Shown: positions 1 to 9,491 of the stretch, piece by piece | Layout: the number at the start of each line of letters is the position of its first letter | Position numbering within the stretch: the stretch's first letter is position 1 | Source: DASQBT01 sp035635075 | GTDB taxonomy: Bacteria; Pseudomonadota; Gammaproteobacteria; Burkholderiales; Thiobacillaceae | Reading direction: 5' to 3' | Assembly: GCA_035635075.1 (NCBI GenBank) | Contig: DASQBT010000036.1 | Span: 1 to 33,275 of the forward strand | Length of the DNA: 33,275 nucleotides | Position numbers and translations under genes: made by a program | Notes under the pieces: model-generated | Told to the model about the DNA's origin: nothing | Seen by the model: the letters and a program-made list of their open reading frames with translations, nothing else | Database searches by the model: none

Positions 1-163
1 GAGAGGGGCCCCGCTCGCGGGCATCCGCACGCCCGCGAACGCCGCCAGCGACCGACACGGCAAGGCTTGACCTTCGTTGAGCTAACGGAGGCGGCCAGCA
101 TTAGCAGTAAGGGCGGCTGCGCAGCTGCGGAGCGGCGTGCGTCCCGATGAGAGTGACCGACTC

Positions 164-715
164 TCACGGCGCAAGCAGAATGACCGCTACCCCCGCCGCC
201 ATGAGACCCAGCCCAATCGCGAGGACTGCGGTGTTCAGGTATTTGACACCGGCTCGCACCTGCACCGCGGCGTGCGTGATCTCCATCTCCGCGTCTCCTT
301 CCTGAATGAGTTCCAGCTTGTATTCACCCGGGGCAAGATTCTTCATCACGGGCAGGGCCTGTTTGAACACCTCGGCCGGCGTCGCTTCAACTTGGATCGC
401 TCGTAGGGTGAAGGAATGAGTCAGCACCGTTTCGCCGTTCCGAACAATGCTGGCCCGATATCGATTTCGCGGCGTATTCGGAGGCGAGAGGGTAGAGCCA
501 TGGGTCGCGGTCAGGTTTACGATCACCGTCACCGGGCCCATGATGGGAAGTAGATCGAAGGTCGCAACCGCGCGGAGGCGCCCGTCCTTCCCCGGGTGAA
601 ACTCCAAAGGTAAATCCGAGATTCCCCGTCCTGTATAGAACCGGGTGTAAATGAAATAACCCGGCCCCATTATCAGACCTGCAATTAACAGCACCAGCCC
701 GACCGGCTTGCCCAC
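164..715 (-). CDS. Hypothetical membrane protein with two terminal helices
   Basis: The 183-residue product has a hydrophobic helix at about residues 5-22 and another at about 163-182 that runs almost to the C-terminus. The roughly 140 residues between them look beta-rich and soluble, so this part is probably exposed on one face of the inner membrane, most likely the periplasm. I recognise no catalytic motif. The start is the ATG at 715, giving a short polar N-terminus before the first helix. It is divergent from the ybaK-like gene at 816. The family is unknown to me; the call rests on the long open frame, the membrane topology and the absence of any competing gene. Confidence 0.7.
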   Translation of the reverse strand: MGKPVGLVLLIAGLIMGPGYFIYTRFYTGRGISDLPLEFHPGKDGRLRAVATFDLLPIMGPVTVIVNLTATHGSTLSPPNTPRNRYRASIVRNGETVLTHSFTLRAIQVEATPAEVFKQALPVMKNLAPGEYKLELIQEGDAEMEITHAAVQVRAGVKYLNTAVLAIGLGLMAAGVAVILLAP

Positions 716-815
716 GGCGACCTCCCTGAATTCCTGTCCATGCCCGGGAAGGCATGCTCCAGCCTACCTGAACTATAGTGAGAGCAGGCGAACCTGTCAC
801 AAGAGGAGGCGCGTC

Positions 816-1313
816 ATGAAAGCCCTGCATAAGATTGAACGATATCTGGATGAGCATCTCATCCCCTTCGATGTCGTTACCCATCCGCACAGCCAGACCA
901 GCATGGAAACAGCCCGCGCGGCCAAGGTGGATTCCGCTCGAGTCGCCAAGGGTGTGCTGCTGGAAGGCGACGGTTGCTACATGGTGGCGATGATCCCGGC
1001 CGACAAGGAAATTCGTCTCGGCAAGCTGAGCCAGGATTACAGCCGCGAGCTCAACCTGGCGGATGAAAAGATGGTCGGGAAACTGTTCACCGACTGCGAC
1101 GCAGGCGTAGTCCCCGGGCTGCCCCCCGCGTGGGGTGTGGAAATGGTGTGGGATGACGCCCTGATGGCCAAGCCCGACATCTATCTTGAAGCCGGCGACC
1201 ACGAACGCCTCATCCACTTGGAAACCCGCTATCTGCGCGACCTGTTTGGCGATGCCCCGCATTGCAGGTTCACCCAGCCGCGCGCCCACCATTTGGGCTG
1301 GAACCAGCGCTGA
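816..1313 (+). CDS. YbaK/EbsC-type aminoacyl-tRNA deacylase domain protein
   Basis: The 165-residue product is a single YbaK/ProX-like editing domain. Members of this family hydrolyse mischarged aminoacyl-tRNAs in trans in the cytoplasm. The motif ARVAKGVLL at about residues 41-49 carries the conserved Lys (K45) of the family, followed by the usual beta strands (YMVAMIPADKEI). I chose the ATG at 816 over an upstream in-frame start because AGAGGAGG lies at 802-809 and the protein then begins like its relatives. A weak -10 (TATAGT, 774-779) lies upstream. Which tRNA is edited (Cys-tRNAPro, Ala-tRNAPro or another) cannot be told from the sequence. Confidence 0.85.
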   Translation: MKALHKIERYLDEHLIPFDVVTHPHSQTSMETARAAKVDSARVAKGVLLEGDGCYMVAMIPADKEIRLGKLSQDYSRELNLADEKMVGKLFTDCDAGVVPGLPPAWGVEMVWDDALMAKPDIYLEAGDHERLIHLETRYLRDLFGDAPHCRFTQPRAHHLGWNQR

Positions 1314-1532
1314 TTCTTAGGGGTACGCCTCCCGGTTCTCGTCATACATTGGACGAGCGACCTGTTCGCATGGGCTTTTGCGCTTTCCCACTGGCCTCGC
1401 TTCAGGCATAATACGGCCTGTTCGCGCGGCAGTTCCAGTCTTGGCGCGCACCCCTCGTTTCCTCCCACTCCTCTGCCTGAGACTGGCGCTTTGTTGATCG
1501 AGGCGGCAGGCCGACTATTTTCAAGGTTTTCC

Positions 1533-2927
<1,395 letters not shown>

Positions 2928-2993
2928 TTAGCGAATTTCAGGCCGCCAGCTGATTATTGCAGCCTGGCCTGGCGTGGATCAAAATCCTGGCCC

Positions 2994-3725
2994 ATGGAAA
3001 AAGTCCGCCTTTCCAAACGCATGTCGGAACTGGGGCTATGCTCGCGCCGTGAAGCCGATTCGTATATCGAGCAAGGCTGGGTGTCTGTCGACGGCGTCCA
3101 GATCTCGGAGCTGGGCACCAAGATCTACCCCGACCAGACCATCACCCTCGCCCAAGCCGCCCAGGTCCGCCAGCAGGAGCGCATTACGATCCTGCTCAAC
3201 AAGCCGGTCGGTTACGTATCAGGCCTGCCGGAAGATGGTTACCGCCCCGCCGTCTCGCTGATCTGCAAGACCTCCAGATGGGTGCAAGACCAGGCCCCGG
3301 CCCGCTTCCATCCTGGCCAAATCAAGGGCTTGGCGCCGGCCGGCCGGCTCGACATCGATTCCCAGGGCCTGCTGGTATTGACTCAGGATGGCCGCATCGC
3401 CAAACAACTGATCGGCGAGAACAGTCGGGTGGAAAAGGAATACCTGGTGCGAGTGGCGGGCGCCTTGTCCGACCGGGGGCTGGATCTGCTCAATCATGGG
3501 CTGGAACTGGACGGCCAGGCCCTCAAGCCCGCCCGCGTCACATGGCTTAATGAAGACCAGTTACGTTTCATTCTGCAGGAGGGCAAGAAGCGCCAGATCC
3601 GCCGCATGTGCGAGTTGGTCGGCCTCAAGGTCATGGGCCTGAAGCGGGTACGCATCGGCCGCATTGCGCTCGGCGCCCTGCCGGAAGGCCAGTGGCGCTA
3701 CCTGGCGCCAGGAGAAGCCTTCTGA
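2994..3725 (+). CDS. rluF: 23S rRNA pseudouridine synthase, RluF-like (RsuA/RluB/E/F family)
   Basis: The 243-residue product has an N-terminal S4 RNA-binding domain (about residues 3-50, with the CSRREAD signature) and a pseudouridine synthase domain. The GRLD motif carries the catalytic Asp (D120), and KKRQIRRMCE near residue 198 is the second family motif. It isomerises a uridine in rRNA. Overall resemblance, including RRMCE and the ending, is closest to RluF, which in E. coli modifies U2604 of 23S rRNA; RluB, RluE and RsuA are less likely. The start is ATG 2994. It lies 66 nt downstream of rhlE in the same direction, so the two may be co-transcribed ribosome-maturation genes. Confidence 0.85.
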   Translation: MEKVRLSKRMSELGLCSRREADSYIEQGWVSVDGVQISELGTKIYPDQTITLAQAAQVRQQERITILLNKPVGYVSGLPEDGYRPAVSLICKTSRWVQDQAPARFHPGQIKGLAPAGRLDIDSQGLLVLTQDGRIAKQLIGENSRVEKEYLVRVAGALSDRGLDLLNHGLELDGQALKPARVTWLNEDQLRFILQEGKKRQIRRMCELVGLKVMGLKRVRIGRIALGALPEGQWRYLAPGEAF

Positions 3726-3891
3726 TGGGCGAAGACTAAAATTCTGCCGGCCCGAGAGCCGAATGCCACGAGGATTCAGCCACGCCCGCCCATGTGGGCC
3801 ATTGCCTGAAGCCGCGGCGCCCGGCTTTTGATCGCATCAAGTGCGAATCCTTAGCTTGGTTCTGCGACGTTATCCGGCGTGACCGCCACGA

Positions 3892-4218
3892 TCAACGCAT
3901 GCTCAGCATCACCCAGAACAGCCGGCGAGCGAATTCTGCCTTGCGCGCAGCATCGGTCCCCTCGCCATGCGAAGTCAGCATGCTGGAGGCAACAGCCTCG
4001 TTCATGTCCGTCGCCTGGGATCGGGCCAGCCGGGTAGGAGCGTTTTTTGCCAAGGCTTTGCGACCGGTGCTGTCCCGCGCCGAATGCGCCTTGGCGGTCA
4101 CCTGGGTTCCGACCAGGTCGCGTGCATGGGCGGGGGTGGTGGTATAAATTGCGCCCAACAGGCTGGCTGCGGCCACCAACACCACGGGGAAATTCAGGGG
4201 GGATGAATTGATGTGCAT
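3892..4218 (-). CDS. Small exported protein of unknown function
   Basis: The 108-residue product begins with a signal peptide (hydrophobic core at about residues 9-26, with cleavage plausible after AHA). The mature part is basic and Ala/Arg-rich and ends in a short hydrophobic stretch. AAAGGAGCC lies just upstream of the ATG at 4218, which fixes the start and argues that this frame is translated, although longer frames overlap it. I recognise no family. It diverges from the XRE-type regulator at 4826 across a spacer with repeated CCAAC..GGTTGG palindromes, so it may be a target of that regulator; this is inference. Confidence 0.65.
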   Translation of the reverse strand: MHINSSPLNFPVVLVAAASLLGAIYTTTPAHARDLVGTQVTAKAHSARDSTGRKALAKNAPTRLARSQATDMNEAVASSMLTSHGEGTDAARKAEFARRLFWVMLSMR

Positions 4219-4318
4219 GACAGGCTCCTTTGGATTGAGGGGTAGGTGTTCGCAGCTTAGGTTTTGATCGCCCGCCAGATAAGCAACCGGGTTCCAACCA
4301 AGTGGGGATACGGAGTGG

Positions 4319-4333
4319 GCCAACTCGGTTGGC
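4319..4333. promoter_or_regulatory. Palindrome GCCAAC-TCG-GTTGGC, putative operator
   Basis: This is a perfect 6+6 inverted repeat with a 3-nt centre, about 100 bp upstream of the exported-protein gene that starts at 4218. It differs from the sites at 4686 and 4754 only in the centre and flanks. It fits the binding site of a dimeric HTH regulator. Confidence 0.45.
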
Positions 4334-4685
4334 CGTGCCGACCCGGTTCCCACCGAAGAGGAATTGCAGGCCCGATTTGAGCTTGACCGGGACCTCCGAT
4401 GGGCGCGCTGGTGCTGTAGTTCGGCGGCGATGTCCGGTAATGACCGCTGGCACCTAGGTGCAGACTGGCACATTGAACCGGTGCCGGATTTGCCGGAACG
4501 CTGCTGGAAAGCCAGATCGGCTTTGCCAGTATGAGCGTCAGTTCATGGCCATCGTACTGGCCAAGCTTGCTCCCTGTTTGGCGTGCAATGCCCGAAGCAG
4601 CAAGCCTGCGCCCGTACCACTGCGACTTGGCCGGGCATGCAGGCTGCCCTGATCGCGCCACAATTCATCGACCAGCGAGCTTATC

Positions 4686-4698
4686 CCAACCTGGTTGG
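4686..4698. promoter_or_regulatory. Palindrome CCAACC-T-GGTTGG, putative operator
   Basis: This is a perfect 6+6 inverted repeat around a single T. Its centre is 69 bp from that of the 4754-4768 copy, and the 13-bp core is identical in both. Confidence 0.5.
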
Positions 4699-4753
4699 TC
4701 TCAAGATTCCCTGCCCCCGGGCCGCTTACTCTTCCGGAAGATGCGGAGGCGAG

Positions 4754-4768
4754 ACCAACCTGGTTGGT
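4754..4768. promoter_or_regulatory. Palindrome ACCAACC-T-GGTTGGT, putative operator over a -35 box
   Basis: This is a perfect 7+7 inverted repeat. Its right half overlaps a possible -35 (TTGGTA, 4764-4769) that is 16 nt from a possible -10 (TAACTA, 4786-4791). That places it where a repressor would block the promoter of the regulator gene starting at 4826. The palindrome is certain; the promoter boxes are weak. Confidence 0.5.
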
Positions 4769-4825
4769 AGCAATTCCGTTCCTTGTAACTAAACTAGCTA
4801 CTCGAGCTGCCTAATAGGAGTTCCC

Positions 4826-5662
4826 ATGGCCTACCTGCAGAACAAATGGCGCGACTACACTCGCCAGCCCAATCCGCCCCGCCACTACACCAATCAGCGG
4901 GAGTTTGAAGCTGACTGGATTTACGCCCTGCGGCGCCGCTATGCGCTGTCACAGGAGGCGCTTGCAGCCATGGCCACTGTGTCTGTGACCACGGTTCAGA
5001 ACTGGGAAAACCCGCGGTCGGCCAAGGCGATTGCCGAGCACAACCAGAGCCGACTCAAGGATATAGAGCGGGATCTGTGGATTCGAGCGCATGTAACCCT
5101 GCTGGAACCTTGCCCACCCACGGTCAAGGCGCTCTATGATCTGATGAGCGCCGGAAAGGACGACAGCGCCCAGGCTCTGGCGGCGTATCTGGTTGGCTGT
5201 CTGGCTGAAGGGCATCCGGAGCGCGCAAGGCTGCTGCACTGGGCTAGCCTGACCCACAGCATCGCCGATCCTAATTCGCCCAAGGCGCAGGAATTTGGTC
5301 AACAGGCACTGGACGCAGTCGGCCGCAGCGACGAGCGCCTGTCTGCCGCGATCGAGAATGAAATTCTTGGATTCCAGATGGAGGACCTGATGAAGCTTCC
5401 GGCCGGCCCCCAGCGCGTGCGCCGGGGCGAGAAGATCAAGGCTGCCTGCGAGCGTCTGTTCGAAAAGGACAACCAGCCGGCCTACCTGTGGAATGCACTG
5501 GAAGTGAGCTGCCGCACTCCCCTGCCCCAGGAAGACATTTTCGGCGGAGTCAGCCGGCTTCTGGCGGTCTTGGATGCAAGCATGGTGGAACGGCGCATCC
5601 GAACCGAATCCGCTTTCGAACAGGCCCGGCCGGTGTTGACCACCACCGGAACCCTCAACTGA
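4826..5662 (+). CDS. XRE-type helix-turn-helix protein with unknown C-terminal domain
   Basis: The 278-residue product has a helix-turn-helix at about residues 31-63; SQEALAAMATVSVTTVQNWE (42-61) has the pattern of an XRE/Cro-like DNA-binding unit. The remaining 200 or so residues are predicted helical and resemble no sensor domain I know. The ATG at 4826 follows TAGGAG (4815-4820) at good spacing. Three palindromes of a common type lie upstream, the nearest centred 65 bp before the ATG, so the protein probably binds them and represses itself and perhaps the divergent gene at 4218. The next gene begins within 30 nt and may be co-transcribed. Regulatory role: inference from motif and context. 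Confidence 0.7.
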   Translation: MAYLQNKWRDYTRQPNPPRHYTNQREFEADWIYALRRRYALSQEALAAMATVSVTTVQNWENPRSAKAIAEHNQSRLKDIERDLWIRAHVTLLEPCPPTVKALYDLMSAGKDDSAQALAAYLVGCLAEGHPERARLLHWASLTHSIADPNSPKAQEFGQQALDAVGRSDERLSAAIENEILGFQMEDLMKLPAGPQRVRRGEKIKAACERLFEKDNQPAYLWNALEVSCRTPLPQEDIFGGVSRLLAVLDASMVERRIRTESAFEQARPVLTTTGTLN

Positions 5663-5688
5663 GCGCCAGGATGACAAGGGGAACCACC

Positions 5689-5919
5689 GTGAAGATGATT
5701 CAACTTTCCACCCTGACCCTCCTGCTGGCAGCCGGCTTGTCCGGAACAGGCTGGGCGAACATGCCCACCGCCGAATCAAGCCAGCCAGTCGTGGAATCAG
5801 TATTCAGGACGCCGCAAACCGCGCTTGCGCAACCCTGGCAACCGCAGGATCAGGGCAAGCTTTATTATGTTTGGGACCGGGTCGGCAGACCTTTGGGCAA
5901 GGAGAGCTTCTTTATCTGA
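5689..5919 (+). CDS. Small exported protein of unknown function
   Basis: The product (76 residues from a GTG at 5689) starts with a classic signal peptide (MKMIQLSTLTLLLAAGLSG, cleavage likely after GWA) and has a short mature region ending KLYYVWDRVGRPLGKESFFI. I chose GTG 5689 because AAGGGG lies about 7 nt upstream; ATG 5671 and ATG 5695 are also in frame. It follows the XRE-type gene after 26 nt, so it may be part of the same unit. The family is not recognised. Its short length makes it less certain than its neighbours. Confidence 0.55.
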   Translation: MKMIQLSTLTLLLAAGLSGTGWANMPTAESSQPVVESVFRTPQTALAQPWQPQDQGKLYYVWDRVGRPLGKESFFI

Positions 5920-6364
5920 GTTTCCGCCCTTCACCCCGCGCCTCTCTCTGCTGACGGGCGAGGAAAGCAACCCATTTCTGACCCCTCATTTGCTCGAGTC
6001 TGATCAGCACCTTTGCCGGTCGGGATTGGGCGCTCCGTTCCACGCGCCGGTAGCGTCCCACTTCGCGCGCCCACCATCCGTGATCATCTCGATTGGAAGT
6101 CGCCTCGCGCGCCCACGAGGAACCATCCGCATCCTGGTCGGGGATTGCGTTTTTTATCATGCTAATAAACCCTGAACGCGATCCTGCCTCCCCTGGTTCC
6201 GCGCGAACTGGCCCAGTATAACCTGTTCGCGATGGCGCCCGGCCGTCGCAGCGGATTCGTTCAGATGTGTTCGCGGCTAAACGACGCGCCTCGCCCGTGA
6301 CGAAAAGCGGATTCCGTATCGGCCGCAACTCCAATATCCCTTGGGTTCCGGATGGCCGTGCATA
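5920..6364. other. Intergenic stretch without a recognisable gene
   Basis: I see no gene with a start, ribosome binding site and recognisable protein in these roughly 450 bp. A 164-codon open frame on the minus strand spans most of it, but the product is Arg/Ser/Gly-rich, low in hydrophobic residues and unlike a folded protein. Two partly repeated segments (CGCGCGCCCAC near 6064 and 6105) are present. The right edge holds the promoter of the following gene. Confidence 0.4.
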
Positions 6365-6393
6365 TTGCCACTGCACCATTTCTTGCCTAGAGT
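6365..6393 (+). promoter_or_regulatory. Putative sigma-70 promoter of the 6427 gene cluster
   Basis: TTGCCA (6365-6370) and TAGAGT (6388-6393) are separated by exactly 17 nt and lie 34 nt before the ATG at 6427. Both boxes match the sigma-70 consensus at four of six positions. Confidence 0.4.
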
Positions 6394-6426
6394 GTGGCGA
6401 ATTCACAATGAAGCGGAGCAGGCGAT

Positions 6427-6834
6427 ATGGATCTCAATGTCATGGTCAAACCTACAGGTGTCCTCGCGGCAACTGCCGCAGGCTACGTGTTGGGCGCCAT
6501 CTGGTACGCGCCGCCCGTATTCGGCAGCAGGTGGATGACGGCCTTGGGCAAGAGCCGGGAACAGCTGGGCAGCCCGGCGCGGGCAATGGGCATGACACTG
6601 ATCACCTGCCTGATTTCTGCCTGGGTGCTGGCTGTAATCCTGGCGCGCGCAGGCGTGGGCTCTGCGCTGGGCGGCGCGCTGGCAGGGCTGGGCGTTGGCT
6701 TGGGAGTCTATGGACTAAACCTTTATTCGGACAGCTTGTTTGCCGGCTCCAGCCTGCGCCTTATTTCCATCCAGGCCGGCTACCGGGCATTGCAATATGC
6801 CCTGATGGGCGCCATTCTGGGCGTGTGGAGGTGA
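6427..6834 (+). CDS. DUF1761 family membrane protein
   Basis: The 135-residue product has about four hydrophobic segments and the layout of DUF1761 proteins: an N-terminal helix with GYVLGAIWYAPPVFG, a cytoplasmic loop beginning WMTALGKS, then three helices. The function of the family is unknown; it sits in the inner membrane. GGAGCAGG at 6415-6422 precedes the ATG at 6427. The stop codon is one base from the start of the next gene, so the two are probably translationally coupled. Confidence 0.8.
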   Translation: MDLNVMVKPTGVLAATAAGYVLGAIWYAPPVFGSRWMTALGKSREQLGSPARAMGMTLITCLISAWVLAVILARAGVGSALGGALAGLGVGLGVYGLNLYSDSLFAGSSLRLISIQAGYRALQYALMGAILGVWR

Positions 6835-6835
6835 C

Positions 6836-7324
6836 ATGAAACAAGTCTTGCTGTCGCTATGTCTGCTTGCCTCAGCGGCTCTGGCCGCACAGCCCGACGT
6901 CATCCCGGTCAAGCAGATCAGCCTGGAACTCGCCCGCGATCTCGCCATGCAGGCCGTCGAAACCTGCCGCGCTTCCGGCTACAACATTTCCGCTGTGGTG
7001 CTCGACCGGGCCGGCAACCTCCAGGCAGCGCTGCGCGATACTCTGTCCGCGCCCCACACGCTGGAAATCGCGGAACGTAAGGCAGGCGCTTCCATCATGT
7101 CCGGCATTTCCAGCGGCGAATTTCGCGTTGCCAGGGAGGACATCAGGATGGAGCTCGACCAGATTCACGGCCTCATACTCATCGCCGGCGGGCTGCCCAT
7201 CCAATCGGGCGGCAGCCTGATTGGTGCGCTAGGTGTCTCCGGGGCCCCCAGCAGCGACAAGGACGAGGCGTGCGCCGCCAAAGCGCTTGAATCGATGCAG
7301 GAAAGACTGGAATTCGCCAACTGA
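6836..7324 (+). CDS. Exported GlcG/HbpS-like (DUF336) protein
   Basis: The 162-residue product has a signal peptide (residues 1-18, MKQVLLSLCLLASAALAA) followed by a GlcG/HbpS domain. Family features include LELARDLAMQAVETCRASGYNISAVVLDRAGN at the N-terminus of the domain and GGLPIQSGGSLIGALGVSGAPSSDKDEACA at the end. Some family members bind haem or act in signalling; the role here is unknown, but the signal peptide places it in the periplasm. It begins 1 nt after the DUF1761 gene stops. Confidence 0.85.
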   Translation: MKQVLLSLCLLASAALAAQPDVIPVKQISLELARDLAMQAVETCRASGYNISAVVLDRAGNLQAALRDTLSAPHTLEIAERKAGASIMSGISSGEFRVAREDIRMELDQIHGLILIAGGLPIQSGGSLIGALGVSGAPSSDKDEACAAKALESMQERLEFAN

Positions 7325-7400
7325 GGAACGGCGCTTCACCGGATCAGTCTCATTGCTGTCGCAGTCGTTAACGCGGGATGGCGTTGCAATTCTTCGGCCC

Positions 7401-7970
7401 ATGAAAAAATTCATTGTCTTTTGCTTCTTCCTCCTGGCCCTGCCAGCATGGGCTCGGCAACCCGGAACCGTGGCGCTGGCTGCATCCGCCAGGCCGGAGG
7501 CGTACTGGTCGTTCTGGCTGGGTGAGAATGCCGCGGGATATCGGCAGAAAATGCTTGCGGTCGTCCACGCGCTCCTGCTCACCACCGGAGCTGACACCCG
7601 GGTGATCGAACTGGCTGATCCGTCAGTGCCGGACCAGCTGAATCGTGATCGGGCGCCTTGGCCGCGACACCAGGTTGTGTGCCGCGATACGCGCGCCGAC
7701 GTTTTGTTGTCGCTGCGGGTGGAGGATCCTTTGCCGGTCCTTTCTCCCTGGCAGGCTGATCTGTTCAGCAATCGGGGCGACGTGCCGAGCGCCCATTGGC
7801 CAAACCTTTATCTGATCGCCCATGACTGTTCGAGCGGAAATCGCTTAAGCGAACACCTCGCGCTGTCGCCCAGGGCACAGGATCAGTTCGTGTTCGAAAC
7901 CGACCTCCTCGCATACACCGGGGCCTTTTGGGACAAGGCATTGACGCGCTTCGCCCTCAAGCTTGATTAG
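7401..7970 (+). CDS. Exported protein of unknown function
   Basis: The 189-residue product opens with a textbook signal peptide (MKKFIVFCFFLLALPAWARQ, cleavage after AWA). The mature part is an alpha/beta-looking domain with two Cys residues (in VVCRDTR and HDCSSG) that could form a disulphide. The ATG at 7401 is chosen because it gives this signal peptide; the frame is open upstream to 7233 but overlaps the previous gene. It lies 76 nt after the GlcG-like gene and 9 nt before rlmM, so it is probably in the same transcript. I do not recognise the family. Confidence 0.7.
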   Translation: MKKFIVFCFFLLALPAWARQPGTVALAASARPEAYWSFWLGENAAGYRQKMLAVVHALLLTTGADTRVIELADPSVPDQLNRDRAPWPRHQVVCRDTRADVLLSLRVEDPLPVLSPWQADLFSNRGDVPSAHWPNLYLIAHDCSSGNRLSEHLALSPRAQDQFVFETDLLAYTGAFWDKALTRFALKLD

Positions 7971-7979
7971 CCCTTGCGC

Positions 7980-9038
7980 ATGACAGCTGGCCTGTTGCTG
8001 TACTGTCGCGCCGGGTTCGAGAAGGAATGCGCCCAGGATATTACCCATGCGGCCGGACAACTGGGCGTCGCCGGCTGGTGCAAAGCCGGCACAAATGCTG
8101 GCTATGTCCTGTTCTACCCTGCGGAGCAGGCCGGGTTTGACGTGTTGCAGAGGCGGCTGGATTTTTCCACGCTGATCTTTTCACGCCAGATGGTTTTCGT
8201 CACCGGGCCTTGCACCGATCTGCCCGCCGGTGACCGTGCCACGCCCTTGCTCACCGCCGCACGCAGCTGGCATTCGGCCTTTTCCGCATTCTGGCTGGAA
8301 ACAGCGGACACCAACGAGGCCAAGGAAACGCTGGGGTTTTGCCGCAGGTTCGAGCCCCATTTGAAGCGCGCCCTGGAGCAGGCGGGCCTGTTGAACGCAA
8401 GTAAAGCGCTGTCCCGGTTGCATGTGTTCTTTGTCGATTCCAGCACGGCATACGTCGGCTACTCCCATCCGGGCAACAGCAGTGACTGGCCCATGGGCAT
8501 TCCCCGGCTTAAAATGCCGCGCCAGGCGCCTTCCCGCTCCACGTTGAAGCTGGCAGAAGCAATCAGCGAACTGCTCACGCCTGCGGAACAGGAAAAACTG
8601 CGCGCCGGACAACGGGCAGTGGATCTGGGCGCAGCGCCTGGAGGCTGGACCTGGCAGCTGGCAAGCCGCGGCATCCGGGTGCTTGCGGTGGACAATGGAA
8701 CGATGGCGCAAGCCGTGATGGACACCGGCTTCGTCGAGCACCTGCGCGCGGATGGTTTTACCTTCCGCCCGCGCGCCAGGGTGGACTGGCTGGTGTGCGA
8801 CATGGTGGACAAACCCGCGCGGGTTGCTGATCTCGTCGGCCGATGGTTCGAACGGGGCGATTGCCGCAATGCCATCTTTAATCTGAAGCTGCCGATGAAA
8901 CACCGTTACGAAGAAGCCCGCGTCTGCCTCGAGCGCTTGTCCACGAGGCTAGCACGGCTTGATCAATCCACTCGACTCAAGGCACGTCAATTGTTCCATG
9001 ACCGGGAAGAAATCAGCTGCGTAATAGTCGGTGGATGA
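7980..9038 (+). CDS. rlmM: 23S rRNA 2'-O-ribose methyltransferase RlmM
   Basis: The product (352 residues from the ATG at 7980) matches RlmM along its length. It has an N-terminal THUMP-like region (AGFEKECAQDITHAAGQ), ADTNEAKETLGFCRRFEPHLKRAL, the stretch FFVDSSTAYVGYS, MGIPRLKMP with PSRSTLKLAEA, the SAM-binding motif DLGAAPGGWTWQLASRG and AIFNLKLPMKHRYEE with the distal catalytic Lys. The enzyme methylates C2498 of 23S rRNA in E. coli. A TTG two codons upstream (7974) is a possible alternative start. No strong ribosome binding site is visible; the preceding stop ends 9 nt upstream, so translation may be coupled. Confidence 0.92.
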   Translation: MTAGLLLYCRAGFEKECAQDITHAAGQLGVAGWCKAGTNAGYVLFYPAEQAGFDVLQRRLDFSTLIFSRQMVFVTGPCTDLPAGDRATPLLTAARSWHSAFSAFWLETADTNEAKETLGFCRRFEPHLKRALEQAGLLNASKALSRLHVFFVDSSTAYVGYSHPGNSSDWPMGIPRLKMPRQAPSRSTLKLAEAISELLTPAEQEKLRAGQRAVDLGAAPGGWTWQLASRGIRVLAVDNGTMAQAVMDTGFVEHLRADGFTFRPRARVDWLVCDMVDKPARVADLVGRWFERGDCRNAIFNLKLPMKHRYEEARVCLERLSTRLARLDQSTRLKARQLFHDREEISCVIVGG

Positions 9039-9133
9039 TTGCTTCTATGGCCCAATCTGCCTGTTGTCGGGATGCAACAAACAACTCGGCCCCCATGAAA
9101 ATAAAGGGGGACACTGGCTTTCTTTTGCAGTTT

Positions 9134-9142
9134 TGCTAGAAT
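9134..9142 (+). promoter_or_regulatory. Extended -10 promoter of the lipoprotein gene
   Basis: TGCTAGAAT (9134-9142) is a TGn-TAGAAT extended -10 element, 75 nt upstream of the lipoprotein ATG at 9218. No good -35 is seen, which is usual for extended -10 promoters. Confidence 0.4.
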
Positions 9143-9217
9143 CCGCCCGTCGGTTGGATTTAAGTCCTTGGCCGATCTTGGTGTGGGTGAATCCATTATT
9201 TTGTTAAGGGAAAATAG

Positions 9218-9475
9218 ATGAAATACTCCGTTCTGCTGGCCGCTCTGCTGGCCGTTTCGTTGACCGCTTGTGGCAAGAAAGAAGAAGCTGCCGCTCCTGC
9301 CCCGGCCCCGGAAGCTGCTGCTCCGGCACCCGCCCCGGCTCCTGAAGCTGCTCCCGCTGCTCCGGCCGCTCCTGCTGAAGGCGCTGCTCCGGCCGCTCCT
9401 GCTGAAGGCGCTGCTCCCGCTGCTCCGGCTCCTGGGGGTGCGATGGCCCCTGCTCCTGCTGAAGAAAAGAAGTAA
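9218..9475 (+). CDS. Small Ala/Pro-rich lipoprotein
   Basis: The 85-residue product has a lipoprotein signal peptide with lipobox LTAC (residues 15-18) followed by GKKEE, so it should be lipidated at C18 and held in the cell envelope. The rest is almost only Ala, Pro, Glu and Gly in APA and APAEGA repeats and ends EEKK. Such segments act as extended spacers; no catalytic role is expected. AAGGGAAAATAG precedes the ATG at 9218. A promoter upstream and an intrinsic terminator downstream make it a single-gene unit, probably well expressed. Function is unknown. Confidence 0.8.
   Translation: MKYSVLLAALLAVSLTACGKKEEAAAPAPAPEAAAPAPAPAPEAAPAAPAAPAEGAAPAAPAEGAAPAAPAPGGAMAPAPAEEKK
9359..9412 (+). repeat. 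Two perfect 27-bp tandem repeats within the lipoprotein gene
   Basis: Units 9359-9385 and 9386-9412 are identical and encode the nine residues APAAPAEGA. Identity at third codon positions points to recent duplication by slippage, so copy number may vary between strains. Confidence 0.8.
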
Positions 9476-9491
9476 TTCTTCCAGCAAGCTG

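Larger units (their letters stand above)
4219..4825. promoter_or_regulatory. Divergent intergenic region with repeated palindromic putative operators
   Basis: About 600 bp without a convincing gene separates the exported protein (minus) from the XRE-type regulator (plus). It contains three good palindromes related to CCAACCTGGTTGG, at 4319-4333, 4686-4698 and 4754-4768. A shorter one, AACCGGGTT, lies at 4285-4293 next to a lone CCAACC half-site at 4294-4299. Some open frames cross the region, but none has a plausible start and ribosome binding site. The layout suggests autoregulation and co-regulation by the adjacent HTH protein, which is inference. Confidence 0.5.

Noticed and set aside
387..1292. 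301-codon open frame on the minus strand
   Set aside because: It runs opposite to the ybaK-like gene and the 164-715 gene, has no recognisable domain and reflects GC-rich antisense coding bias.
5912..6406. 164-codon minus-strand frame in the gap between the small exported protein and DUF1761 genes
   Set aside because: The product is Arg/Ser/Gly-rich with no hydrophobic core, and the frame overlaps the promoter of the next gene.
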